DNA of 44,245 nt from an uncultured Eubacteriales bacterium (GCA_910585875.1 CAJUIK010000001.1:1-44245), one strand, 5' to 3'. Shown: positions 1 to 8,357, counted from the first letter of the stretch. The notes: a model not told the origin generated them from the letters alone. Program-made: numbers and translations.

Positions 1-118
1 CGGGCGCCGGGGCGGCGGCGACCATGACGGGGGCGTCTGTCACGCTCTCCAGAATAGCCTCTCCCTTTTCCACAGACACCTCGTAATTCTTACCATTCAA
101 TGTCACAACGTATTTCAT
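1..118 (-). CDS. Biotin carrier subunit of sodium-pump decarboxylase (partial, 5' end only)
   Basis: Only the first 39 codons lie in the window; the gene runs off the left edge. The protein begins MKYVVTLNGKNYEVSVEKG and then enters an Ala/Pro-rich stretch, the typical start of the small biotin/lipoyl-attachment subunit of oxaloacetate, glutaconyl-CoA or methylmalonyl-CoA decarboxylases, whose Pro/Ala linker precedes the biotinyl domain. The biotinylated lysine (MKM motif) would lie outside the window. A GGAGG ribosome site precedes the ATG and the gene follows the gamma subunit by 17 bases, so it belongs to the same operon. The family is clear from context; which substrate the complex uses is not. 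Confidence 0.75.
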   Translation of the reverse strand, partial: MKYVVTLNGKNYEVSVEKGEAILESVTDAPVMVAAAPAP

Positions 119-135
119 TTGCTCTTTATCCTCCC

Positions 136-513
136 TTAGTCGATTGGCCGGATGGAGGTGAACCGCAGGGTGTTCAGCGGCTCGCCCATCTGGTCGGCCA
201 CAATGGCCATCAGCATGGCGGCGGTTTTATCGTCCACAGTGGTCAGGTCACATTGTCCCCGGGACTGGGTCTGGGGAATGGGTTTGCCCTGGGGTTTGGC
301 CGGGGCGGCCTGAGCCGGAGCCGCAGGGGCCGGCTTTTCCGCCGGGGCGGGGGCCTGCTCCTCTTGGGCCATGCGGGATACGACCTTGCTCATCACGGTG
401 ATGATGCCGGCCAGCAGGGCCAGCACGGCCATAACCACCGCGATGCCCAGCACGGCGGTGACCAGGGATTCGCCCACCGTCATTTCAGTGATTGCCAGCA
501 ACGCTTTTGTCAT
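136..513 (-). CDS. oadG: OadG-family gamma subunit of sodium-pumping decarboxylase
   Basis: A 125-residue protein with one membrane helix (about residues 17-40), then an Ala/Pro-rich cytosolic linker (about 50-80) and a short conserved tail. That is the usual build of OadG/MmdD-type subunits, which anchor the carboxyltransferase and biotin parts to the beta-subunit sodium channel. It lies 15 bases after the carboxyltransferase gene with an AAGGAGG ribosome site, and the biotin carrier gene follows directly. The small gamma subunits are poorly conserved in sequence, so the assignment rests on the single helix, the linker, the size and the operon position. Confidence 0.8.
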   Translation of the reverse strand: MTKALLAITEMTVGESLVTAVLGIAVVMAVLALLAGIITVMSKVVSRMAQEEQAPAPAEKPAPAAPAQAAPAKPQGKPIPQTQSRGQCDLTTVDDKTAAMLMAIVADQMGEPLNTLRFTSIRPID

Positions 514-528
514 ATCGGCGGCGCCTCC

Positions 529-1908
529 TTAATTCATCTGACGGATCTGGTAAGAGACGGTGTTGTGCTCCCGCTCCTCCCGGGTTTTGAAGAATTTCTC
601 GGCGATCTGGGGGAAAGCCACATAAGACAGCACGTCTTCTTCGCTACGGGCCATGGCGCCGATCTCTTTTTTGGCCTTTTCAAAGCCCGGCTCCAGAGTG
701 TCGGCGAAGCGGCCCTCCAGGGGCTTTTCCTCGCCCAGCACCATCTTCACCAGCTCGGGGTTCAGCTGGCCCGGCGCCCGGCCGTATTCGCCCCGGACAT
801 AGGCCTTGATCTCTTTGGTGATGTTTTTATACCGCTGGCCGGACAGCACGTTGTTGGCGGCCTGAACGCCCACCATCTGGCTGGACGGGGTGACCAGCGG
901 GGGATAGCCCAAGTCCGCCCGGACTCTGGGAGTCTCCTCCAGCACCTCCTGAAGCCGGTCCAGAGCGTTCTGGGCCTTCAGCTGAGCGATGAGGTTGGAA
1001 AGCATGCCGCCGGGCACCTGATACGTCAGGGAATCCGGGTCGGAGCCCATGACCACCGGGTTGAGCAGGCCGCTCTCCAGGGCCTTGGCCCGGATGGGGC
1101 GGAAGAAATCGTTGATTTCTTTGAGCACGTCTTCCTTCAAGCCGGCGTCAAAGCCAAACTGCTTGAGGGTATAGTTCATGGATTCTGTGGGGGGCTGGGA
1201 GGTGCCGCCGGAGAAGCAGGCGATGGCGCAGTCGACGGTAGTGGCGCCGGCTTCAATGGCCTTCAAATAAGTCATGGGGCCCAGGCCGGTGGTGCAGTGG
1301 GTGTGGACTACGATGGGCAGCTTGACCGCGGCCTTGACGGCCTTCACCAGATCATAAGCCTCCTTGGGAGACATGATGCCCGCCATATCCTTAATGCACA
1401 CGCTGTGGCAGCCCATCTTTTCCAGCTGCTTGGCCAGATTGACGAAGTTTTCCGGCGTGTGAATAGGGCTGGTGGTATAGCACAGAGTACCCTGCACATG
1501 GGCGCCGGCCTTGATGGCCTCGTCCACCGCCACTTCGATGTTGCGCAGGTCGTTCAAGGCGTCGAAAATACGGATGATATCGATGCCGTTTTCCACGGAT
1601 TTGCGCACGAAAGCCCGGACGATATCGTCGGGATAATGCTTGTATCCCAGCAGATTCTGGCCCCGCAGCAACATTTGCAGCTTTGTCTTTTTGACAACCT
1701 TGCGGATCTTGCGCAACCGCTCCCAGGGATCCTCGTTCAGATAGCGCAGGCAGGAATCAAAAGTGGCCCCGCCCCAGCATTCCAGGGCGTAAAAACCCGC
1801 CTTGTCCATTTTCTCCAGGATGGGCTCGAAATCGCTCATCGGCATACGGGTGGCGATCAGCGATTGGTTGGCGTCCCGGAGCACGGTTTCCGTGATGTTG
1901 ATTTTCAT
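529..1908 (-). CDS. oadA: Carboxyltransferase (alpha) subunit of oxaloacetate decarboxylase / pyruvate carboxylase subunit B type
   Basis: A 459-residue TIM-barrel carboxyltransferase. It starts MKINITETVLRDANQSL, has the metal-binding VVHTHCTTG motif and the lysine motif VCIKDMAGI (the carbamylated metal ligand of the family), and ends with the helical PYC_OADA region. There is no C-terminal biotinyl domain; biotin is on the separate carrier encoded downstream. It moves carboxyl from oxaloacetate to biotin, and decarboxylation at the membrane beta subunit then exports sodium. A longer reading from 1923 adds five residues, but that ATG is itself part of the GGAGGA ribosome site, so 1908 is the better start. 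Methylmalonyl-CoA or pyruvate as substrate cannot be excluded from this subunit alone. Confidence 0.88.
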   Translation of the reverse strand: MKINITETVLRDANQSLIATRMPMSDFEPILEKMDKAGFYALECWGGATFDSCLRYLNEDPWERLRKIRKVVKKTKLQMLLRGQNLLGYKHYPDDIVRAFVRKSVENGIDIIRIFDALNDLRNIEVAVDEAIKAGAHVQGTLCYTTSPIHTPENFVNLAKQLEKMGCHSVCIKDMAGIMSPKEAYDLVKAVKAAVKLPIVVHTHCTTGLGPMTYLKAIEAGATTVDCAIACFSGGTSQPPTESMNYTLKQFGFDAGLKEDVLKEINDFFRPIRAKALESGLLNPVVMGSDPDSLTYQVPGGMLSNLIAQLKAQNALDRLQEVLEETPRVRADLGYPPLVTPSSQMVGVQAANNVLSGQRYKNITKEIKAYVRGEYGRAPGQLNPELVKMVLGEEKPLEGRFADTLEPGFEKAKKEIGAMARSEEDVLSYVAFPQIAEKFFKTREEREHNTVSYQIRQMN

Positions 1909-2036
1909 CAGTTCTTCCTCCATCTATTTGATGTCGCAAAAATTTTCCCGGTCGTTCCGTTTTGCCCGACGCGGGCCGCGCCCGCCGGCCGAACATCCGC
2001 CTCCGCGGTTTTCCGGCCGTTTTTCGGCTGCTATTG

Positions 2037-2045
2037 ACTATATCA
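2037..2045 (-). promoter_or_regulatory. Extended -10 promoter of the decarboxylase operon
   Basis: On the minus strand the sequence reads TGATATAGT, an extended -10 box, about 130 bases before the alpha-subunit start. The -35 region (TTTTAT at 17 bases) is poor. It is the best minus-strand candidate in the gap. Confidence 0.4.
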
Positions 2046-2174
2046 TAAACCTCCCCAAAATAAAAGCAGATTGTTCCTTCTGCCGGCGGATTTTAAACGA
2101 AATGTAAAAATGGGCCCGTCCGGCTTTTGATTCTTTCAAATTTCCTGTTCCGCTTTACCGCTATTGACAGGCTG

Positions 2175-2183
2175 TGATATAAT
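2175..2183 (+). promoter_or_regulatory. Extended -10 promoter for the DUF1934 gene
   Basis: TGATATAAT is a perfect extended -10 box about 44 bases before the GTG start. A TTGACA hexamer at 2164-2169 is only 8 bases upstream and cannot serve as its -35; at 17-base spacing the hexamer is TTACCG. Confidence 0.6.
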
Positions 2184-2226
2184 AAGAAACTGTTTATGAA
2201 ACAGAAAAAAGGCGGAGGGACTGACG

Positions 2227-2646
2227 GTGAAAAAAGACGCGGAAATTCAGATTACCGGCCGCCAGCGATATGAGGACGGCCAAACAGACAAAACGGAACA
2301 GAGGCTCCGAGGGCGTTTTTACCGGCGGGAGGGCCGCTTTTACCTACACTACCGGGAGCCCCTGCCCGAGGGCGGGGAAACGCCTGTGACGCTTTGGGCG
2401 GAACCGGGACGGGCCTGCGTGATTCGGGGAGGCGCCTTCCCCTGCCGGCTGACCTTCTGCCTGGGGCAGGTTTTGCCCGCCTCCTACCAGACCCCTTTCG
2501 GCGCCCTGAATCTGGAGACGGCGGCCCGCAGCCTGAAGCTGAATCTGACCGACCAGGGCGGCCAGCTGGAACTCTGTTACGACTTGCTCTCCGGCGGACT
2601 GCCCGCCAGCCAAAACCGGCTGACGGTCCGGGTTACGCCCCTTTAA
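2227..2646 (+). CDS. DUF1934 / YwiB-family beta-barrel protein
   Basis: A 139-residue protein matching the DUF1934 (YwiB) family: an opening beta strand (IQITGRQRYEDGQ), a central segment with YQTPFGALNLETAARSL, and a final LCYDLLSGG strand. The family is predicted to form a calycin-like beta barrel of unknown biochemical role. It starts at a GTG 7 bases after GGAGGG. In Bacillus and relatives ywiB sits beside argS; here argS is the next household gene, with an AT-rich acetyltransferase gene between them. The context supports the family call but gives no function. Confidence 0.75.
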   Translation: MKKDAEIQITGRQRYEDGQTDKTEQRLRGRFYRREGRFYLHYREPLPEGGETPVTLWAEPGRACVIRGGAFPCRLTFCLGQVLPASYQTPFGALNLETAARSLKLNLTDQGGQLELCYDLLSGGLPASQNRLTVRVTPL

Positions 2647-2802
2647 GCCTGCGCCCGCCCCCGAGATGCGGGACTCCCAATCCTTTCCCGCGCCGATGTG
2701 GGATAAACAGGAAAATACCGCAATTAAGATGCAATTATAAGAACGTTTCTTGAACTTTTTGTATTGTCCCGTTGAAGTTTTGGCGCTTTCACCCATCGCA
2801 GC

Positions 2803-2831
2803 TTGAAGCCGACAATCGGCTATGCTACAAT
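2803..2831 (+). promoter_or_regulatory. Promoter of the GNAT acetyltransferase gene
   Basis: TTGAAG, 17 bases, then TACAAT, with the -10 box 33 bases before the start codon. The gene thus has its own sigma-A type promoter, as expected of a transferred unit. Confidence 0.65.
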
Positions 2832-2864
2832 CAGAACGGGCGCTTGAATGGGGAGGGGACGCCA

Positions 2865-3494
2865 ATGGATCCCACAAGAATCGAAAGAACTAGGCTGATA
2901 TTGAGACGGTTTGAAGAAAACGATATAGAGGCAATATACTTGCTTTTTTCAGACAAAGAGGCAAATACGTTTTTGCCCTGGTATCCTGTAAAGGATAGGA
3001 ATGAAGCGAAGGATTTTTTTGAAAAGCGATTAAAAGATCGGAAGTATTGTTTTGCAATCTGCTTAAAGGGCGACGATTGCCCTATCGGCTATGTACACGC
3101 GGAAGACGACGACAGCCATGACTTCGGGTATGCGCTCCGCAAAGAATACTGGCGGCGAGGGATTGCCAGCGAGGCCAGCGCCGCCGTCGTCGAATTGCTA
3201 AAAAAAGAGGGGATTCCCTACATTACGGCGACACACGACAAAAACAATCCCAGAAGCGGGGCCGTTATGCGGCGGATCGGCATGAACTATTGCTATTCCT
3301 ATAGGGAACAGTGGCAGCCTAAGGACGTTCCCGTGATATTCCGAATGTATCAGCTCAATTTCGACGGACAAAAAGATAGAGTATATCAGAAATACTGGAA
3401 CTTATACGACGAGCATTTTGTTGAAGCAGAGATATCATTTCCAATTGGCCAAACGGCCGGGCGCCGCGGCTCGCCGCCCGCTCGGTTCTTTTAA
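2865..3494 (+). CDS. GNAT N-acetyltransferase (RimJ/RimL type), probably acquired
   Basis: A 209-residue GNAT acetyltransferase: IERTRLILRRFEENDIEAIY at the N-terminus, the GYALRKEYWRRGIASEA acetyl-CoA loop (motif A, about residues 88-104), and NPRSGAVMRRIGM (motif B). It transfers acetyl from acetyl-CoA to an amine; the acceptor is unknown. The start is the ATG after GGGGAGGGGA. Base composition is much more AT-rich than the flanking genes, and A-rich codons (aaa, gaa, aga, ata) dominate until about 3440. The last ~19 residues (from about SFPIGQTAGRRG) are suddenly GC-rich and look like read-through into host sequence, so the natural C-terminus may have been lost. It lies between ywiB and argS and has its own promoter. 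Confidence 0.8.
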   Translation: MDPTRIERTRLILRRFEENDIEAIYLLFSDKEANTFLPWYPVKDRNEAKDFFEKRLKDRKYCFAICLKGDDCPIGYVHAEDDDSHDFGYALRKEYWRRGIASEASAAVVELLKKEGIPYITATHDKNNPRSGAVMRRIGMNYCYSYREQWQPKDVPVIFRMYQLNFDGQKDRVYQKYWNLYDEHFVEAEISFPIGQTAGRRGSPPARFF

Positions 3495-3548
3495 CGAAAT
3501 GGAAATTGGGACATAGAAAAAAGAAAATCATTTGGAGGTTTATCGGAT

Positions 3549-5240
3549 ATGAATCATGTGCGCATCGCCATGAAACAGGCCGCCGGCCTGATTCTCGGCG
3601 CCTACCGGCAGGCGGCGGCCCAGGGGCTTCTGCCGGAGCATCCCTTTACGTCGGCCCCGGTGGAGATTCCCAAGGATGTGAAAAACGGCGATTTCGCCTC
3701 CACCTTCGCCATGCAGGCCGCCAAACCCCTGGGCATGAACCCCAGGAAAATCGCTGAGATCATCTGCGCCCAGGCCGAGCTGGAGGGCTCTCTGTTCTCC
3801 GCCTGCGAGGTAGCCGGGCCCGGCTTTATCAACCTGCGGCTGGCGCCGGCCTATTTTGCCGGCGTCCTGCAAAATATCGTCCAGGAGGGCGGAGAATACG
3901 GCCGTTCCCAGGCGGACAAGCCGGAAAAGGTGATGGTGGAATTCGTCTCCGCCAACCCCACCGGCCCCATGCACATGGGCAACGCCCGGGGCGGCGTACT
4001 GGGCGACAGCCTGGCCGAAGTGCTGGCCCGGTCCGGCGCCCAAGTGACCCGCGAGTTCTACGTCAACGACGCCGGCAACCAAATCGACAAATTCGCCCAA
4101 TCCCTGGAGGCCCGGTACTTCCAACTGATGGACGGAGAGGATTCCTTCCCCTTCCCCGAAGACGGATACCACGGCGACGACATCCGGGAACTGGCCCGGC
4201 AGTTTTATGAGCTGCATGGCGAGGCTTTCCGCCAAACCGCCGAAGAGGAGCGGCGGCGGGAGCTGGTGAAATTCGGCTTGGAGAAAAACCTGGCCAAAAT
4301 GCGGGCGGACCTGGCGAAATACCGGATTTCCTACGACGTGTGGTTCTTTGAATCCACTCTCCACGAAACCGACTATGTGAAGGAGACGGCGGAGCTGCTG
4401 ACCCAGAAGGGCGCCACCTATGAAAAGGAAGGGGCCCTGTGGCTGCGCACCAGCGAATACGGCTGCGACAAGGACGACGTGCTCCGCCGGGCCAACGGGT
4501 TTTACACCTATTTCGCCGCGGACATCGCCTACCACCGGAATAAATTTGAGCAGCGGGGCTTCGACCGGGTGATCAACATCTGGGGAGCGGACCACCACGG
4601 CCATGTGGCCCGGCTCAAGGCCGCCCTGGATATCTTGGGGCTGGACGGCTCCCATCGGCTGGAAATCGTGCTGATGCAGCTGGTGCGGCTGATGCGGGAC
4701 GGCGAAGCGGTCCGCATGAGCAAGCGCACAGGCAAGGCCATCACCCTGGCCGACCTGCTGGACGAAATCCCCTGCGACGCCGCCCGGTATTTCTTCAATT
4801 CCCGGGCCGCCGACACCCATCTGGAATTTGACCTGGGCCTGGCTGTCCGCCAGGACAACGAAAACCCGGTCTACTATGTGCAGTACGCCCACGCCCGCAT
4901 CAAGAGCATCCTGCGGAACCTGGAGCGGGACGGCGTGCGTTGCGCTGAAAACCCGGATCTCTCCCTGCTGAACAGCCCGGAGGAGCTGGATCTGATCCGA
5001 GAGCTGGCCCGGCTGCCGGAGGAAATCCGTCTGGCCGCTCGGGATCGGGAGCCCTCCCGCATCAACCGGTATGTGAACAACGTGGCGGCGGCTTTCCACC
5101 GGTTCTATACCGTCAGCCGCATCCGGGACGCGGAGAGCGAAGCCCTGCGGGACGCCCGGGTCCTGCTCGTTCGGTGCGCGGCCACCGTCGTCGAAAACGG
5201 CCTGTCCGTCTTCGGCGTCTCCGCCCCGGACCAGATGTAA
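3549..5240 (+). CDS. argS: Arginyl-tRNA synthetase
   Basis: A 563-residue class I arginyl-tRNA synthetase. It has an N-terminal tRNA-binding domain (about 1-110), the HIGH-type motif HMGN at 142-145 after FVSANPTGP, the KMSKS-type motif MSKRTG at about 389-394, and a C-terminal all-helical anticodon-binding (DALR) domain ending in SVFGVSAPDQM. Length is normal for the family. It charges tRNA-Arg with arginine. The start ATG lies 11 bases after GGAGG. No clear promoter is visible just upstream; transcription may come from the acetyltransferase or DUF1934 promoters. A full-length open frame on the opposite strand is a composition artefact. Confidence 0.96.
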   Translation: MNHVRIAMKQAAGLILGAYRQAAAQGLLPEHPFTSAPVEIPKDVKNGDFASTFAMQAAKPLGMNPRKIAEIICAQAELEGSLFSACEVAGPGFINLRLAPAYFAGVLQNIVQEGGEYGRSQADKPEKVMVEFVSANPTGPMHMGNARGGVLGDSLAEVLARSGAQVTREFYVNDAGNQIDKFAQSLEARYFQLMDGEDSFPFPEDGYHGDDIRELARQFYELHGEAFRQTAEEERRRELVKFGLEKNLAKMRADLAKYRISYDVWFFESTLHETDYVKETAELLTQKGATYEKEGALWLRTSEYGCDKDDVLRRANGFYTYFAADIAYHRNKFEQRGFDRVINIWGADHHGHVARLKAALDILGLDGSHRLEIVLMQLVRLMRDGEAVRMSKRTGKAITLADLLDEIPCDAARYFFNSRAADTHLEFDLGLAVRQDNENPVYYVQYAHARIKSILRNLERDGVRCAENPDLSLLNSPEELDLIRELARLPEEIRLAARDREPSRINRYVNNVAAAFHRFYTVSRIRDAESEALRDARVLLVRCAATVVENGLSVFGVSAPDQM

Positions 5241-5293
5241 CAAACCCCGTCGGGCGGCGCCCGGCCGCCCCCGAATTACGAAAGGACGCTTTG

Positions 5294-6901
5294 ATGAAAT
5301 TCTATAAACGTTTGCTTTCTGCCCTGTGCGCGGCGGCCCTGCTCGTCTCCCTTTCCGCCTCCGCCGCCGCGGCCAACCAGCCCGAAGAGACGGAACAAGC
5401 CGGCCAGACCGACCAGGCCCAGCAGAACCCGGAGGAGCAGCGGGCTCGGCAGCAATATGAAAATTTAGTAGCCGTGGCGGATTTGATCCGCCAGGTGGGG
5501 GTGGAATCCTCCCCGGACGACGACCCCCTGGCCCGGGGCTTGGCCGCGCTCTTTGAAAAAGACCCGGCGGCCTACGAGGCGCTGATGAGCGCCATGCTGG
5601 GCAGCTACGACCGCTACACCAGCTATGTGCCCGCCGGCCATTATGAAACCAGCTACCCCACCAGCGGCAGCTATGTGGGGGTGGGCGTCACCTTGGAGCA
5701 ATACGGCGACGACGTGCGGGTGGCCGCGGTGACCGAGGGCGGCGGCGCTCAGAAAGCCGGCGTGCTGCCCGGCGACCTGATCGTCTCTGTCGAAGGCAGA
5801 AACACCCGGGGCATGAGCCTTGACGACGTTTCCTCCCTGCTGCGGGGCGACGAGGGCTCCTCTGTGACGGTAGGCGTCCAACGGGCCGGCGGCGGCGCCA
5901 CCTTTGTGATCCAGCGAGCGGCTATCTCGGTCTCCAATTTCAGCTCCCGGCTGATGGAGGAAGGGATCTATTATATGCAATGGACCCGCTTTGCCGAATC
6001 CTCCTCCTATATCCAGTTTGTTTTCGCCATCCAGGAGATGGTGGAGAAAAAATCCAAAGTCTTGATTCTGGACCTGCGGGGCAACCCCGGCGGCGAAGTG
6101 GATATGGCCCTCAACGCCCTGAACCGGCTGATTCCCGACAAGGGCAAGAGCTATTTCGCCATTTCCAGCCGGCAAGGCTCCCAGAAGGACATCCAGGTGA
6201 TGGAATCCGACGGCATGGGCCCGCGGCTCAACCAGATCATTATCCTGACCGACGGCGGCTCCGCCAGCGCCTCTGAAATCATGATCAGCTCCCTCCACGA
6301 CCTGGGCTATGCCCAGACGGTGGGGACTACCACCTATGGCAAGGCCCGGGGCCAATACCACCTGGTGTTCGACGACGGCTCCGCCGTAGTCATCACCGGT
6401 CTGGAACTCATCGCCCCCTCTACCCCGGACTACGACGGCGTGGGCCTGAAGCCTGACCACGAGGTGGAAAACCAGGCTCAGCCCCATCCAGCGGCTCTGT
6501 GCGAACCGGTCCCCCAGAAGGTCCTCAACCTGACCAACTGGTCGGAAGACGCGCTGAAGCTCAACCGGGCCTTGGCGGCGCTGGGACTGCTGGACGAAAG
6601 TAGCAAACAGGATATGCACGAATTCGACCAGCAGACGCTGGACGCGCTGAACCAGTTCCGGGGCTTCGCCGGCCTGGCGCCCCAGCAGCATCTGGACGCC
6701 CAGACCGCGGATTTGATCAACCAGCGTCTGGCTCAATTCAAGGACCAGCAGACGCTGGCCGACAAACAGCTGGATTACGCCTTGCAGCTGGCTCGGACCT
6801 ATCTGAACCAACCGCTGCAATATACAGTGGACGAATACGGCAATTTTGAAAACATCCCTCTGCCGGCGGAAGAACCGCCGGCGGAGGAACCCGCCGCATA
6901 A
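5294..6901 (+). CDS. Secreted S41 C-terminal processing protease with PDZ and peptidoglycan-binding-like domain
   Basis: A 535-residue protein. The signal peptide (MKFYKRLLSALCAAALLVSL, cleaved near ASAAAA) is followed by an acidic Q/E-rich linker, a helical segment, a PDZ domain (about residues 115-205, with GVGVTLEQYGDD and GDLIVSVEGRNTRGMSL) and the S41 catalytic domain. The nucleophile is Ser325 in GGSASASEI and the lysine base is Lys350 in TYGKARGQ; their 25-residue spacing is that of known Ctp proteases. The C-terminal ~130 residues (QQTLDALNQFRGFAGL) resemble a peptidoglycan-binding-1 helical domain. It presumably cleaves exported proteins at the cell surface. The start is set by AAAGGA before the ATG. 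The next gene follows by 36 bases. Confidence 0.9.
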   Translation: MKFYKRLLSALCAAALLVSLSASAAAANQPEETEQAGQTDQAQQNPEEQRARQQYENLVAVADLIRQVGVESSPDDDPLARGLAALFEKDPAAYEALMSAMLGSYDRYTSYVPAGHYETSYPTSGSYVGVGVTLEQYGDDVRVAAVTEGGGAQKAGVLPGDLIVSVEGRNTRGMSLDDVSSLLRGDEGSSVTVGVQRAGGGATFVIQRAAISVSNFSSRLMEEGIYYMQWTRFAESSSYIQFVFAIQEMVEKKSKVLILDLRGNPGGEVDMALNALNRLIPDKGKSYFAISSRQGSQKDIQVMESDGMGPRLNQIIILTDGGSASASEIMISSLHDLGYAQTVGTTTYGKARGQYHLVFDDGSAVVITGLELIAPSTPDYDGVGLKPDHEVENQAQPHPAALCEPVPQKVLNLTNWSEDALKLNRALAALGLLDESSKQDMHEFDQQTLDALNQFRGFAGLAPQQHLDAQTADLINQRLAQFKDQQTLADKQLDYALQLARTYLNQPLQYTVDEYGNFENIPLPAEEPPAEEPAA

Positions 6902-6937
6902 CGCGGCGGCTTATCAACCACAACGAAGGAGAAGACG

Positions 6938-7903
6938 ATGAAACCTCTTCCTTTCCCCCTGCCTGCCCTGATCTGTCTGGAGCCTGGGCCGGAGGAACCG
7001 GAGCCTCCGCTTTTCCGGCGGCCCCGCACTTTGCTTTACGCCCTGCCCCAGCGGGAGGACGACTGCGTCCCCCGTTGGGTGGATGAATTTTCCGCTCAAA
7101 TCCGGCAAAACGGCTCTGGCCTGGTGATGGCCGATTGCGGAATGCCCGTGCCCCAGCAGCGGGCGGCTCTGCTGGCCTGCGCCCGCAGCCCGGAGCGGCC
7201 TCCCTTCGCCTCTTGTCTGGCCCTGGACGAAGAGGGCCTGACCCCGGACGGCTGGGACGGCGAAGCCGCCTTAATCCTGCTGCAAAGCATGGGCTGCGCC
7301 GCCGTGATTTTCGTACCGGCAGACCAGGAGGCGCTGGAGGAGCTGCCTCGGTTGTTCAGCCTCCTCTGGCAGGACGCCCGCATCCCCATAGGCGCGGCCC
7401 CTTCCTTTGGCGACAGCCCTCAGGCGGCGGCTTCCTTCCCTCGGGCCTCGCTGCTGATGGGGGCGGACGCCGCCGCCTGCCAAGACCTTGCCCAGCGGGC
7501 TTCTCAGGCCCAGCTTTGGTCCGTCCCCCCTTCTATTGTTCCGCCGCCGGAGGACGACTGGTTCATCGCCGTCTCCAACGGCCAGGACTATTTGCTGGAC
7601 CCAGCCTTTGACATCGACGGCCAGCTGGAATGTCAGCCGGACTTCATCGAACAGCTGATGGAGCTGGAAATCGACGGCTGCGACGCCCTGCGGCTGACTC
7701 TGCCCGACGAGGACGCGCTAGATATCTTCTCTGCCGAACAATATATGATTTCCATGCCTTTGAGCTTGTGCGCCGCCAACCCGGCGCTGATGGAACGAGC
7801 GTTGGAGGCTTTTGCCGGCCGGGCCATTTACGACGGCAGCTGGCCCCTGCCCCAGGAGGATTTGGACCGTTTTGTGGAGCAATACGGCCTGATTGTGCTG
7901 TAA
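6938..7903 (+). CDS. Uncharacterised protein with weak resemblance to MetH homocysteine/pterin-binding barrels
   Basis: A 321-residue soluble protein with AAGGAGA before the ATG. I do not recognise it securely. Residues about 105-150 (LLQSMGCAAVIFVPADQEALEELPRLF, split by a turn) resemble the barrel strand of homocysteine S-methyltransferases where an AxGxN segment reports the cofactor site. The C-terminal ~55 residues (MPLSLCAANPALMERALEAF and GRAIYDGSWPL) resemble the pterin-binding barrel of MetH (PL.iCs..p..lEaAL..y.Gra..). The Zn-binding cysteines (GGCCG type) and the folate motif GERxNPTG are absent, so methyltransferase activity is unlikely. It could be a decayed or repurposed MetH fragment. 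Neighbours (protease, secG) give no functional hint. Confidence 0.45.
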   Translation: MKPLPFPLPALICLEPGPEEPEPPLFRRPRTLLYALPQREDDCVPRWVDEFSAQIRQNGSGLVMADCGMPVPQQRAALLACARSPERPPFASCLALDEEGLTPDGWDGEAALILLQSMGCAAVIFVPADQEALEELPRLFSLLWQDARIPIGAAPSFGDSPQAAASFPRASLLMGADAAACQDLAQRASQAQLWSVPPSIVPPPEDDWFIAVSNGQDYLLDPAFDIDGQLECQPDFIEQLMELEIDGCDALRLTLPDEDALDIFSAEQYMISMPLSLCAANPALMERALEAFAGRAIYDGSWPLPQEDLDRFVEQYGLIVL

Positions 7904-7930
7904 GAGCCGGCGGAAAGCGCCAAAAAACTC

Positions 7931-7959
7931 TTGCAATCCCTTGGGGTTTATGCTATCAT
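7931..7959 (+). promoter_or_regulatory. Promoter of secG
   Basis: TTGCAA, 17 bases, TATCAT with an extended TGC before the -10, about 60 bases before the secG start. It lies just after the stop codon of the preceding gene. Confidence 0.7.
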
Positions 7960-8018
7960 ACTCTATGCGCCGGCATAGGCGCGCTTGGGAATATTCACGA
8001 AACCGGAGGTTCTTGCAT

Positions 8019-8258
8019 ATGAATGAAACAATCCGTCTTGTGCTGACTATTGTGCAGGTTTTCGTCAGCCTGGCCTTGATTTTGACTGTTATCTTCCAGT
8101 CTGGCAAGCAGGCCGGTCTCTCTGGCTCTGTCAGCGGCGCGGCCGACACCTTCTTCGGCAAAAATAAAGCCCGTTCGCTGGACGCCAAGCTGGAAAAGCT
8201 GACGACGATAACCGCCGTTTGCTTTATCATCCTCACTTTTGTATTGACTGTCCTGTAA
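8019..8258 (+). CDS. secG: Preprotein translocase subunit SecG
   Basis: A 79-residue protein with two membrane helices (about 5-25 and 58-78) joined by a cytosolic loop containing QSGKQAGLSGSVSGAADTFF, the SecG signature (G.sGs..g....ff). It is the small accessory subunit of the SecYEG export channel. The ATG is preceded by CCGGAGGT at good spacing. The gene has its own promoter and is followed at once by an intrinsic terminator, so it appears to be monocistronic. Confidence 0.93.
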   Translation: MNETIRLVLTIVQVFVSLALILTVIFQSGKQAGLSGSVSGAADTFFGKNKARSLDAKLEKLTTITAVCFIILTFVLTVL

Positions 8259-8260
8259 TG

Positions 8261-8308
8261 AAAAACAAAGCCTGCGAGTCGATTGGCCCCGCAGGTTTTT
8301 TGTTTTTT
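8261..8308 (+). terminator. Intrinsic terminator after secG
   Basis: AAAGCCTGC and GCAGGTTTTTT form a stem with a ~15-base loop, followed by a long T-rich run. It starts 3 bases after the secG stop. Confidence 0.75.
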
Positions 8309-8357
8309 GATGTTCTGGAGCAATCCAGATCCGCCGACTTTGAAAGGAGAAGACGAG

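Larger units (their letters stand above)
1909..2226. other. Divergent intergenic region between the decarboxylase operon and the DUF1934 gene
   Basis: About 318 bases with no credible gene. It holds one extended -10 box facing each way and the two ribosome sites. I see no strong terminator, operator palindrome or riboswitch fold. Confidence 0.6.

Noticed and set aside
1909..1923. Upstream ATG for the decarboxylase alpha subunit
   Set aside because: The five added codons are themselves the GGAGGA ribosome site for the ATG at 1908.
100..2037. 645-codon plus-strand open frame over the decarboxylase genes
   Set aside because: A shadow of the minus-strand genes; the translation is low-complexity His/Gly/Leu-rich and has no start signal.
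2164..2169. TTGACA as -35 of the DUF1934 promoter
   Set aside because: It is only 8 bases from TATAAT, and no -10 box lies at 16-18 bases downstream.
3540..5243. 567-codon open frame antisense to argS
   Set aside because: It mirrors the argS codons in a GC-rich gene and has no ribosome site or family motif; argS on the plus strand has all synthetase motifs.
5465..6820. 451-codon minus-strand frame over the S41 protease
   Set aside because: Antisense shadow; the plus-strand protease has its signal peptide and catalytic Ser/Lys.
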